Positions 36,809-48,800 of a DNA stretch of 64,000 nt are shown one piece after another. Under the pieces are notes generated by a model that saw only the letters and a list, made by a program, of their open reading frames with translations, was not told the origin of the DNA and made no database searches. The stretch's first letter is position 1. Each line of letters begins with the position of its first letter. The position numbers were made by a program, and so were the translations under genes. Source of the stretch: Burhinus oedicnemus. Its lineage: Eukaryota > Chordata > Aves > Charadriiformes > Burhinidae. The stretch covers positions 1,903,095 to 1,967,094 of the forward strand of contig VFFE01007631.1 of assembly GCA_008921705.1 (NCBI GenBank), read 5' to 3'.

Positions 36809-39345
36809 AATAAAGAAAAAAATCATTCTTTTACTCAAGAGTTCATATACTCATGCTATTATCGATTTTATCCTGGGAAAAGACACTCTGTATTCAGTTA
36901 GTAACAGTGCAACAGGTATGAAAGTTTGGTCAGCCGGGATCCGTATAAAATAAACTCCCTACAAATAATTGCGTAGATGCCGAAGTTCTGTCAGGAATTA
37001 CAGGAGCGCTACAAAGCACCAACAGCACCACCCGGTGTTCCCGTAGATATACACCGCTGCTGCATGTATGTGTGCCACTGCTGCACCTCTCCCCTTAGTA
37101 CCCAAAACAGGGGTTTAGACCATTTTTCTGACCAGCTGAGGCCACTTTAAATTGACACTGTCATAGCACAAGAGTGTGGAAAGCAGCTGACCGTCTTGAG
37201 GTTTCTTGTGTTCTTAAAAATGAGGATAGTAAGTGTTCAGTGTTGGTGCATTGTGAGTAGAATTACCACATTTCATATTTAGATTTAAAAAGTTTCTCAT
37301 TTAAATAAAGACAGCTCTCCTTATTAATAATTTCCATATGTTAACATTGTCTGAAATTTTGAAGTACAAGGCACTATTTTTGCACTAAATATTCAGCATT
37401 CACTAGGTAGATGATTATATAGAGAGATGGAGCGCTGCTGTATGCACTTTGCTAGCGATACCACTGGTTTACTAGTTTGAAAGAGGGTATTGGGAATAAC
37501 AAAATTAAGCTTGTGAATGATTTAAAAGTGGAAAATAAATTTGGATCTTGAAAAAGTTGCAGTGTAAATACCCAGCGTTTCTACTGCAGTTCTGTGGGAA
37601 AATTCTGTAATTTTTTCAGTTAGGGCTTGTTTTCTTTTGTTTTGTTTTCTGGGCCTGGTACCTTCTGCAACTTTGCAATCTTGAGGTGATTAGATGCAGC
37701 TGAGGTTAGCTGAGGGCATTTATTGAACTTGGGAGTTCAAATAACATAATGTGCCTTCAGCTCAATCTTTTAATTATTTTATTTCTTCAGATCAGTAGAT
37801 CTGCATAGAGGAAAGCTGACCCAATAAATCCATTACCAGATAAACTTAGTGGATTTATCGGGAACAATGTCGCGACAGCTATTCTTATGAAAGAAAGTAT
37901 TCCCACCATTGAACAGCAGAAGAAAGTACTATTCCTGTAGCTGTTTATCTGAAGGTTAGATACTGAGTAGTTACGTTGATTAACATATTTAAAAATGTTT
38001 AACTGGCTTTATCTTTCATATTTTCAGAGAATACTTATAGAACAATTGAAGCATGAACGTGGATTGTATTTAAACATATACAAAGAAGTGACAGCTATTC
38101 ATGGTTCAAGTATTAAACAGATCATACTACCAAGTTTTCAAAGGATTTTAGACACAATTATCTCAAGCTAAAAAAACCCACAAACTAATTTTGGCAACAG
38201 CCATGATAATAGGTCACCATGTTGTGTTCTGTTTGAAATATTTTTTTGTAAATGTCTGCACTGAAGATTTCTTTTTGTTTGCCTTTATGTAAATTTTTTA
38301 CGTAGCTATTTTTATACACTGTAAGGCTTTGTTCTGGGAGTTGCTGTTAATCTGATGTATAGTGTAATGGTTTTATTTCAGTTGTTTTTATGACACCCTT
38401 TGAGCAGGTACGTGTCTAATTCTGATTGTTATCAGTGAAGCCTCTGCTTTGTAGCAAGTACCTAGAGTGTAAGATTGTCTTAAAGGAAAATGTCAAACTC
38501 CTTTTTCTTTCTTTGAAATCACAGTAGAGAGGAAGGGCGACAGCTGTGACAAGAATAAACTAAATTGTTAATAAAAGCGAACATTTTAAAAACCATGCAA
38601 AGCTAAGCAGCCAGAAAGGGAATAAAGAGTTTCCACGGAGAAGCCTGGGTATCGAGCAAGGAACACACTGAAAAATTCCTAGCTTATGTACAGACGGTGG
38701 CTAATAATCCTTTTCTTCTAGAGCGAGATACACGTTTTATTGATACATTATCAGATGACTTTCATGTTAGAATTAGGATAAGGAACTGGAATTCTGGATT
38801 AATTTTGATTCCTTTGTGTTATCCGCTGCCTTAAAGTACTGTACCTTTTCTTCATTTCAAAAAGATACCAGTCAGAATTGGAAACTTTTTTTAAAAAGTG
38901 GTCATATGAAAGTTGCATTTTTTTTTTCCACAAAAATAGAATATATATATATTTTTTGTGTGTTTTTGTTAACTATGCTACAGATATTGAATGCACCTTG
39001 AGATAATTTTAGTGTTTTTAACTGGTACTTAATTTATCAAACAGTACATATAATTGTAACAATGAAATGTCTATGTATCTTTAGTTACATTCAAGTTTGT
39101 AACTTTATAAACATGTTTTATGCTTGAGGGAATTTTTAGAATGGTACTGTTAAGAAAACGTTTTAGGGTAAACAGCCAACAGAAAGTTGTACTTGAGGGT
39201 GAGAAGTTTAAACTTACATGGAGGGTTAGTTTCTGGAAGAAAGTAAGAGGCAGCTTTGATGGAGAGGAACAGTAGGGTAAGCAGAACATCAGGTTTCCAT
39301 TTATAAATATCCAGGGAAAAAGTAAGTTTTTATAGACTGGTAGGC

Positions 39346-39367
39346 AAAAATAAATAAATAAATAAAA
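39346..39367 (+). repeat. (AAAT)n microsatellite in 3'UTR
   Basis: About five AAAT-type units. They contain overlapping AATAAA strings that need not act as poly(A) signals. Confidence 0.8.
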
Positions 39368-39487
39368 GAAAAAGATGGACGTTAGGAAATGTATTTTGCC
39401 ACTTTTGCATTATTTAGGGGGAAGAAAACACTGTTACTTGTAAATTTGTAAAATGTTAAATGTCTGGGCAGTAGTGACTGATGTCTT

Positions 39488-39493
39488 AATAAA
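39488..39493 (+). terminator. Candidate poly(A) signal AATAAA (proximal)
   Basis: Canonical hexamer in the ALCAM 3'UTR, followed within about 20 nt by a T/G-containing stretch suited to cleavage. Confidence 0.55.
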
Positions 39494-39802
39494 AGCTTCC
39501 TGTAGTGCATTGGCATGGATTAAATACATAAGATGTCCTATAAACTCTATGCTGTATAAAATACTAGAGGGAAATCCTGTTATATGCCTCTGAACTTTGA
39601 TTTGTTACTGTTTTATTTGGCAAAAAGAAAAAAATTATAATCTTGGTCAATATTTAAACCAAAGTAAAATGGGGGAAAAAAACCAAAGTAATTTGTTTTG
39701 CATGGCTAAGCCATTCTGTTATCTCTGTAAATATTGTGATTTTTTTTCTTTTTAGAATTTTGTTAAAAAAATTCTAAAATTTTTAAACACCTGTTTTTCC
39801 AA

Positions 39803-39808
39803 AATAAA
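39803..39808 (+). terminator. Candidate poly(A) signal AATAAA (distal)
   Basis: Last canonical hexamer of the AU-rich 3'UTR. A T-rich stretch follows at about 39846-39860. It is used here to estimate the gene end. Confidence 0.55.
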
Positions 39809-39830
39809 ACGTGAACACACAAAGAAGTTA

Positions 39831-42800
39831 CTTTATATACAAATATATCTTTTTCTTTTGGTGCGAGAACACTGCCAAGTGCTACACATTATTTTTAAAA
39901 AAAACGCAGTGGGCGTGACTCTAAACAGGAAAAGTTGTAACAGAGTCCTGTGAAGGAGCGTGTAAACATCACCTGTCTTTGTAACACTACAAATAGTTCT
40001 TAAATACAGAGAAGAAACCTCCAAAGATCATAAGGGAAAAGCATAGGGAAGGGCTGAAAATTTTCATACCACTGTCTGGGGAACACAGAGGAGAGGAGGA
40101 GAAGAAAAAAAAAAAAAAAGTCCTTCAACTTCCACAGCTACAAAAAAGGAATAAAAACAACTCCTCGCCTTTTGGGATTCTGCCAGATCGCCTATGCACT
40201 TTAAATCATCAATCCTAGGAGCCGGGTTTTTCACTGCTCCGAGTTCACTGTAGGCACGTTTCAAGAACCAAGAGCGCTGCAAAAGAATTAATGTTTCTAT
40301 CCATGCCTAAACAACAATAAAACTGAAGTATGTCTTCACTCGCTTGTCTGAAATCTCAGTTTCCAAGAGCACGTGTGAACACGAGGGAGGGCACTTACCC
40401 AGAGCTCGCCCTGCTGCTGACTCCGGTCCTGCAAACGAGCCTCTGTGGAGCCTGGCTGGGACAAAAAGTCCCAGGAAGCCCGGTGGGGCTCGGGGTGGGC
40501 GTGTGGGCCTTCTCATGGACCAGAGGGTCGGGACCTAGAGAGCGTTAAGCAGCCGCTCTGAGAAAAGCACGTGCCCGGCAGGCACGTGAAACCTTCCAGG
40601 AGTTCATCACGCAGGTCCCTACTTGTGACCTGGTTAAAAAAAAAAAAAGACCCCAGCAATGAATCTGACACATCTGATGTTGTACACTGCTCCGGAGTTC
40701 AACTTCGTTCAGTTTACTACACGTGGGAAGGAAAAAAATCCTTGCTCACAAATGGTTTAAAAGCCCAGCAAGGGGGAGTGGGAGAGAGCCGATCCTCTTG
40801 TTTTAAGGTTGGGAAATTAAGCCCGTTTGTGCTGTTTGTTCATGGCAGTGCAAGAAACTGCCACTGAGCCTGGAACAAACCAACCGGTTTGTCTGCGTGC
40901 TGCGGAAGTACCCCTGGGGCTTCCCAAGCAACTAAGTCCCCCAGAAGCAATAACACCAAAACTATAGCTGTACTGCAGTGGATACGAGCCACTATTAAAA
41001 CACTCACACCAAAACGTGATAATGGTGCAGCCAGAAGGCGAGGCCTTCTGGGGGGGAAAAAAAAAAGTGGTTAGGGTCACCACAACAAGAGGCAAAGCAC
41101 GAGGGACATTCTGTACTGGTTCTGCCTGCTACAGGACAGCCCCTGTTCTAGGGCTTCACTGCACCTACAGCTGCTGCGCTGCGGGGGTGAGCAGCTGGTC
41201 ACAGCCTTAACTGGTGCTAAATGCTTACCAGGTTGCTTGCCAGTAACACAGCTGTCCACACCTGGTCATCTGTAGAGTATCCATGACTTGCCAACATCAA
41301 CACAGCGCTAGAGGTGGTTTAGGCAATATGTTACACCTTTTCCTGGGCAGAGAGTATTCATTCTGTCATGTTTTGAAATACATACGTAACTAAGTAATTC
41401 TAAATTCTGTATCAATTATTGCTTGAACATTATGAGATACTAGCATGAGTTTTATCCATATTGGTATCAACCCATAGAGACAGACAAAAAGATGAATAAA
41501 TATAAATTTGTTACCTTTTTTTTTCTTGAGGGAACAGCTGATATTCACCTAATATCCTCAGCTGGTGGCTGTTGAAGTTAAATCTGATTTACTTGTACTA
41601 CCACATGTAGCTGGATACCTTCCTGTTGACTTCATGTTTAGACAGCCATATGTATGTAATTATCTCAGCTAAGATTAAGCAGTGACATATGAAATGAGAT
41701 CATGACCTCCTGTGTCAACCACATCTGTGCAAATGTTTTCTGGGTTTTTTTTTTTTTTCTTTTGACAAGACCGCATTGGCATCCAGGTGTCTGTTTCCAA
41801 GAATTGCCCACTGCAGGTTTTTCAAAGAGATTTCTCCTCCAGGCAGAAGACAATGGGAGGGAACACAGGAGGTACATGACTTCTTCTAGTTACATGTGTC
41901 TCCTAGTTCCTGAAGGGCTCCCACACTCTTCTGGGTAAGGGCAGCATCCTCAAGCTGGCATAATTCGTGCTGAGCGAGGCCAACTTCAGCCTGCCCTCAC
42001 GGTGGTCTGCCGGGGAGTGAGCGCACCGCCTTATCACAGCTGGAGGGTAGGAAGGGAGGTTTGCAAACAAACCAACTCACCACACACACCCCCTTAACTG
42101 TGCTTCATAAGTAACAGAGCACATGCGTTTAATAATGACTTGCTACATTTCAAATTATCAGAGAATCAGAAACTAAGCTTATTACTCATTATCAAATTAT
42201 GTCAAAGTCAATTTTTAAAATAAGACTCACTCTACCCACCCAGCCACTCACACTTCTTTAAATGTCCTGTAATTCATACATTTTTCTTGTTTACTTTCTG
42301 AATAGATACATTTATTCTGTTAGCAAGGCATTCACTTTGGTGTAGTAAGGAATTTCAGCTTGAAAAGGTAGATCCTGACGAACAATTAGGAAATTTTGTT
42401 CCTTATTGAGAAAACAGTAATGTACCTCTCTCATCACCCACCCCACCAAATGTTTTTCCTGGTCTCATGTTCCACCTGATGATACAGCTAAGGCTTCCAT
42501 CATTCTCTGTTCCCCATCCTAGTGCTCGTTTTTGCATCTGCTGTTCGGTATACATTGATTCTCTGCTGCCCTCGCCATCATTTGTTTATGTGTAAGACAT
42601 TTAAGTTCAGAAATGCCAAAGCACCTTGAGATAAATACCAGCAGTTTAACACAAATACAAAAAGGGCTGTGAATCAGGAAAAAAGAAATAGAAACATACT
42701 CAACACTTCCCGTGCTTGGGCTTCTACAGGTTTGTATCCATTGTTCTGGACTCCCCTGGAGTTTCCCCGTTTTGGAAAAATTGCACAAAACCTAATCCAC

Positions 42801-45800
42801 ACTACAAAGGCTCAACTGTAATACCATAACGTGCACCAATGTCCCTAAGCCTTTTACTCTTTTTTTTTCAGCTAATCCTTTTCCTGTCAGTCATACAACT
42901 AGAAATAATGTTAAATAAATAACATCAGGAATCTTTGTACTGGAATGTCAGCACAAGTATTATGTTTAAGGACATGATCTTTTTTCATATATTTCAGTCC
43001 ACGTAGTTCTGAGGCAAGGATTTATTGCATTCTATCCATCCCAGGACTTGAGAGAGCAGAGGAAAGAAAGTAGTAACATCCTCTTGCTCTAATAAGTAAC
43101 AGATTAAATTCTGTTTAAATACAGTCATTTCCACCTGTTGTTTACTTTTTCTGGGAAAAAGTAGTCCCTCTTTCAATACAAACCTACATTCGACCTTGCT
43201 CAGAAAAACTCTTTATGTAGTAAAGCTTATATTAAAAGAGGCCAACTACAAATCCAGAACAGGAGCAATGCTTCCCCCAGCTCAAACTCACATCATCCTA
43301 ATCCTTTTTTTCCCCTGAGATTCTCACCAGAGCAGTCAAGTAATACCTGCGTAGGTACATCACTGATGACAATTTGTTCTCTCTGGTGCTAGAAAGCAAA
43401 TAAAAATACAGGTTGTGTTGTAAATGTTCAATATTTTCTACACACCAGATCTGAGATTCCATTAATATCTGCATCTGTCACAAGAAAAGCTGGTCTAGCA
43501 CGGACAACAGAATACATTTAAATGGAAGAACATAATTGAATCTAAATTCAGGAAATGAAACGAATTAAAGAATCAAATAAAACCTCATATAGACAAAATA
43601 TTTCCACAAATTCAATTTCAGTGATGTTGATATAAAAGCTCTCTCTGTTTATATGACTCCAAATAAAGAAAGATCACACTCATTTCTATGAATTTAAGAA
43701 AGTAAGCACACACAACAAACACAACTGACTAAAGTGACTGCACTTAGTAAACAGAAAGAAACAGGATATGGAAATCAGATCAGACAGACTTTCTGATAAA
43801 ATTAGAGTTAGCAAGATTACCAGTGTGTGGGATGAGGTAGTTTCAATTCTGTGATGTGCCATGTCTTTCTAACCCCTACTTGCTGTACCTTGAAGTACTC
43901 CATTGTGCAGTGCAGTCTGGGTTTGCTCCATGTCTTCTGCACAGCACCGTGTCCCAGATTTTCCTAATCCAAAATATATCAGGAACAACAGTGGAAAAGC
44001 AGAGGGTTTTTTCACTTAAATTTTTATATATATTCTAGGCAAGGCTAAGAATTAGAAGTTTGGCAACCAAAGCTAGCAGTGGTTAGAGGCTCTTCAGAAA
44101 GTAACATTCGTGGACCACCTCCTTCCACACTGCCTCTGCTTGAAAGATCAATTGTTTGGCCCTTCAAAAAAGAGGTGGGGGAGAGAAGGGAAGAGTGAAA
44201 TTGCCAGTAAATAAAAGCATAACTCACTAAAAGTTATCTTTAGTGACAGCTAAATCTTTTAAAAGTGCAAATCCTTTTTTTTAATTAAAAAAAAAATAAA
44301 ATGCAAAGAAAAGAAGCTGAGATGGGAACGTGATCACTGCCCTCCAAGGATGTCGTCCTTAGACAGGTGCAGTGCTCCGTCCTAATGCTATTTCTACTGC
44401 TCTCTCTGGAGTGTTTATTCAAACATTTGCTCTCTCCTCATTATATATATGCTTTTCTACATTTACACTAGCTAAAAGGTGCTAGTAGCTATCCCCAGGA
44501 GTGGATCTGGATCCCAAGGCAGAGCTGTCCTTCACAGAGCTGCTACCCTAAGTGGCTGTCTTTAGCTCCAACAGAGGAAGCCATTAAATCTCTTTCTATA
44601 GCTCCAGAGAAGGTGCAACCTATAGCATTGGGCAGAGGTAAATTCAACAAATTAACAAACCCACCTAGTTCCAGTTGCAGCAGGACAGAGATTTAGATGC
44701 TGAAAAGTAACTTTAAGCATTACAGAAAGCATGCAGAAAGTTGGGATTAAGCAGGATATATTCGCTTCCAAAGTTTTAAGAAAAGTCTAATGGCTGAACC
44801 ATCAGAAGCACCTGGAGCAGAACTTGTTGAAGCACTAATCCAGCCTCGACATAGCAGTGGGTACCAAGAGAATGTTTTGAACTTTTGCATTTCTCCAATC
44901 AGGACAACTCAACACAAAGTTCAGAGATGAACTGAGAGAAAAAAATCTTTCTTGTTGTCTGTGAAAAGAATCAGCCTGGACAAGATAAGCCTCTCCAACT
45001 CTAAGAGATACAGTGACCAAACCCAACCAGCTCAGCTTCCTCACTATACATAATATTGCCTTTATTATAATAATTCAGCTTTCAATGCAAAAAAAATTAC
45101 ATAAATTTACATGAGGAAAAGTATCCAAGTGTATTTCAAGGTATTATTAACTAATAAACCCTTCTCAAATGATATTTTAACGCACTCAGTTCTGTCATCC
45201 AACTAGATCTTGACACAAGGCATGAGTATAATAAATAATCCAGCATAAAAATGCATTGCTCACCATCCCTAATAAATCCATTTGAAATATAAGACATATA
45301 GCCATTTGCTGCTGGCTGGGCACATGGAAGAGACATGACCAAAGAAACAGTGAACATGGCTACAGTAAACAGGAAAGGCGAGAGAATTTCTTACGGAGGA
45401 AACAGCCTCTCTATTTCCACCATCTGGAAGAGAATTTTGGTATGAAGATATCACAAATAGCACACCCATTATGTATTGCTGATAACCACCTGCATGGGAA
45501 AAACCACTTAAGTTTTGGCTAATGCAAAAACTAACACAGCAGGACAGAGGTGGTAAGAGAGAAACTGTCAGGAACCAAGATGGAACAAATAATGAAATTA
45601 CTCGTAAGACATTAAAGCTGACCAAGAATCATTAGAAAAGATCCAAAGGAAATTAAATCAGGAATGAGAATTTTCTCAAAAACAAACTAAAACATCATCC
45701 GTAGATTTCACGGGAAGAAAAAAAAACAGGCTACCCAGAAAAAAAAACCCTGCTGCAATGGCAGCTAGAAAGTATCCAAACAGATTTGGAAAGCTGATTA

Positions 45801-48800
45801 TAAAGTTCCAAGTAAAAATTTGCACACACACCTCCCTGACCAAAACAGGTACCATAACCTGAAACTAACTGGAATGAAAATATGAGAGACCCAGACAATT
45901 TTGACCGTGTAGGAACTAATGAGCTATAACTGGGAATAAAAGAGCTTTTAAATTAAATACATCATCTTTAAGGAGGAATTCAAAAGATTGCGGACTGCTA
46001 TGGAAGACAGCCTAAGTGGAGGAGGAATCAGACTGATACATTTAAGGTATGTTTACAGCAGTTCCTTACTGTCTTGGGTTCTACAGAGACACAGTTGTGC
46101 AAGGTCTGATTTCAGAAGAATTACCTGCTAGGTTGTTGCCTCAGGGTCTGGCTCTCTTCCTTTACATCGCAGGCTTAAGACATAACTGATAGGGACTATA
46201 AGGCTTATTAATTAATCAATGTATTAGCAATAATTAATAAATCAAACTAATTAACTAATAAACAGACTACTGTTATCAACTTCCATTATTTGGCTTGCTA
46301 TTACGCACAACTACAAAGCTACTGTTTATCACCATTAAATCCTATTAACTACACATAGCTACTACTGAAATACAAATCTGTCACCCTTCTCTCCCCACAC
46401 CATTTAACATTAAGGTGGAAGCTGTCCCTCTTTGCTTTACCCTCCTGCACCAGGCCTTTCCAAAGCAGACCCGATGGGTAGTCCAACAAGTTGTCCCAAG
46501 AGTTCCCTCTGGCATCCTGGTGGCCTTGAGTAGAAGGGGTAGCTACGCTACCATCTGTAGAACTTCACACTCTTACTGCTGGTAACTCCGCCCTCCTTTG
46601 CTCTTTACCTGATCTTTATCTTACTTCCCATTTTGCCATTTCTGAACCCATGTTTTGCTCCCCTTGTGCCTCCTTTTCTCCAACCAGTCTCCTCCCAAAT
46701 GAGCAACTTGCTCCTAATTACTTCTCCATTGGTTCCAATTCTGATACATCTCTACCCAAATGCAGTGGTTTCACTCTCAGCGCTGAAGCAATCCCAGCTT
46801 TATCTGGTATTACTGATACAGTTACCTCACTGAGGGTGGCCTTGCAAGTCAAACTCCCCTATGCTTGCCTGGTTCACACTGGTTACCTTTAGCTTACGTG
46901 CCCTCTAGGACAGATCACTCTACTTCAGCCTTGATACCACCACCTGGTTCCAGTTAAGTACAAGCACTTCCCTATCAATCATCTTCTGCATGCAGAGTCT
47001 GCACATGACAGCAACTTGTTTTTGCAGACCATTTTCATTCGCATACACTACCCTGCTCTCTCTTAGCTGATGGATGACAAAGCCTTGCGCTTGACATGGG
47101 CTTCGGACAACCTGCAGGGTTCCTGCAGAGACCTCAGACCCGGTATTCCAGCAGTACGTCTTGCTCCCTCCCGTAGGTTAACTCTAAGTGAGCTGAGAAA
47201 GGACAAAATCCATAGAGGTCACAGCCAAATGAATCATTTGTGAAACAGACAGAGGTAGCTTAGCCGTAATGTAGCATGTAGCACAGAAAATGAGTCGATT
47301 TAAATCTACAACGCTGAAATCCAAAGAGGTAGCAGAAATGTTGTGTTGCTCCCATCCCCTTGCCCCCCCCCCAAATAAAGTTGACAGAGCATTGTTAACT
47401 ATGCTGGGTATTTTTTTGCAGCAAAGCAAAGCAGGGTGTAGAGAGAGCATCCAAAGCCAGTTGCACCAGTGCCTGAAGTAACCCGCAGAAGCAGAGCCGA
47501 CTGCTCTGAGCAGAGAGCTACGGTCACCCTCTCACACTTCTGCTGCCTGACCTAGCGTGAGGGAGCATGCTCTGAGGGAGAAATTGTCCCACCTGAGCAT
47601 AGCTGGGGCAGGGGAAAGCTTTAGGTACAATGTAAAATATCACAGTTAACATTAATGGGGGTTTGACTGTAGACAGTTAACTTTATTAGCCACAAAGACC
47701 AAGCAATCATCACAAATGTACCCTTCTGATCCCTAATCATTCTTGACAGCAGGTGGAATTTGGGTTTTTGGATTAGCAGTCCGTCTTCCCTCACGTCAGA
47801 GATCATTTCCTTCCAGTACAGTCTCAGCGCCTGGAGAGCAAGGCAGCGTTAATAGGTTTCTTTTCCCCCTACTGATGCCGAACAGCCTGTGATTAATCAC
47901 ACTGTCACCGGATCCTGTTCTGATGAGAAAAGTAAGCTAAGCATTATTTATATTTCTAAATATGTTAGGCATTTACAGTATGGTTTTAACAGTTGATACA
48001 CTGAATTTCTGTGACGCTGGTTTGAATGGCAAAATGACAACAGTTTAGTATGTGGAGATCTGCTAGCCATTTCTAAGCCCTGGCTGAAAGTATCCAGGCT
48101 CCACAGAAAAACTACGAGGATTATTTTCTCCTTTTCTTCCAAAATCTGTTCTCAGCAAAAACCCAAACTCCATTACCATTCCATTGGTAGTTGCTTCTCA
48201 CATGAAATTAACCTGTTCACAAGGTGCTGCTTGCTTTAATGCTTTCCAATAAAACAGTTCAACTGTCAGAATTGTTCAAATTTTTTTCAGCATTGAACTG
48301 GGCTGCAATCTGTGATGGCTTAGCCATTTTTTATGTTCCTGTATTCTGCCTTGTACAGCAGTAAACGTGGGGCCCTTCGGCTGGGCCATCTGCCTTCTTG
48401 AGTGATCACCTCAGGCAAATGACATCAACCTACCAGATTTTTCCAAACATACAAGTTTTACCTCATTCATTAAAGGCAAAGATTTCCCTCCTCCCTTTTT
48501 ATTATTTGTTATTGCAAATAAATGATTTGATAGTCTTCTGCCTGGTTGTTGACTAAGTCCCAGTGCATATCCTGTGATATTCAGCAATTGTCTCAAAGCC
48601 CTGTATCATGTGCAGAACCTCACGAGGAAGTCAGACGCTATAATTTTATTACCAGTTTCTTATTGAAAGCAGAACGTCAGACTGAAGCTGATCTATTCTG
48701 TTGACACAACAAGCTTCAAACTCCTGGCTTACTCTTTCCTAATCAGAAGCCTAATCAAATTTTACTTGTTAATATGATCTGATTATTAACCTGCCCAGGA

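Larger units (their letters stand above)
36315..38027 (+). other. ALCAM intron 15 (within 3'UTR)
   Basis: 1.7 kb with a GTAAGC donor. The acceptor chosen is TTTTCAG ending at 38027, because the sequence after it resembles the human ALCAM 3'UTR as I recall it. Another good acceptor, TTTCTTCAG, ends at 37790. The intron holds a GT/GTAT microsatellite (about 36619-36645) and a G14 run (36795-36808). Confidence 0.75.
3934..39830 (+). other. ALCAM: ALCAM (CD166) gene, exons 2-16, 5' end outside window
   Basis: ALCAM is a type I membrane adhesion molecule of the immunoglobulin superfamily. It binds itself (D1-D1 contacts in trans, D4-D5 in cis) and CD6 on T cells, and acts in axon guidance, haematopoiesis and leukocyte adhesion. 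Fourteen coding exons splice in frame into 558 residues plus a stop; the human mature chain is about 556. Ig domains use cysteine pairs 19/89, 133/196, 246/289, 329/367 and 410/460. Sequons lie at N71, N143, N169, N241, N282, N336, N455 and N474. The membrane helix spans about 503-526. Exon phases are consistent at every junction. Exon 1 (5'UTR, start codon, signal peptide) is not in the window. The 3' boundary is inferred from the last AATAAA at 39803-39808. Identity as ALCAM is near certain; the exact 3' end is not. Confidence 0.97.
38028..39830 (+). other. ALCAM: ALCAM exon 16: terminal 3'UTR exon
   Basis: Non-coding terminal exon of about 1.8 kb. It is AU-rich. The stretches at about 38040-38110, 38250-38400 and 38940-39130 closely resemble the human ALCAM 3'UTR as I recall it, which fixes the acceptor. 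AATAAA hexamers lie at 38554, 38570, 38621, 39346 (inside an AAAT repeat), 39488 and 39803. The last two are the best candidates for functional poly(A) signals. A Pumilio-type TGTAAATA lies at 39726-39733. The end at 39830 is an estimate from the last hexamer. Confidence 0.8.

Noticed and set aside
37791..38027. Extra 3'UTR exon beginning after the acceptor at 37790
   Set aside because: The acceptor is good, but the sequence after 38028 is what matches the known ALCAM 3'UTR, so this is kept only as a possible alternative.
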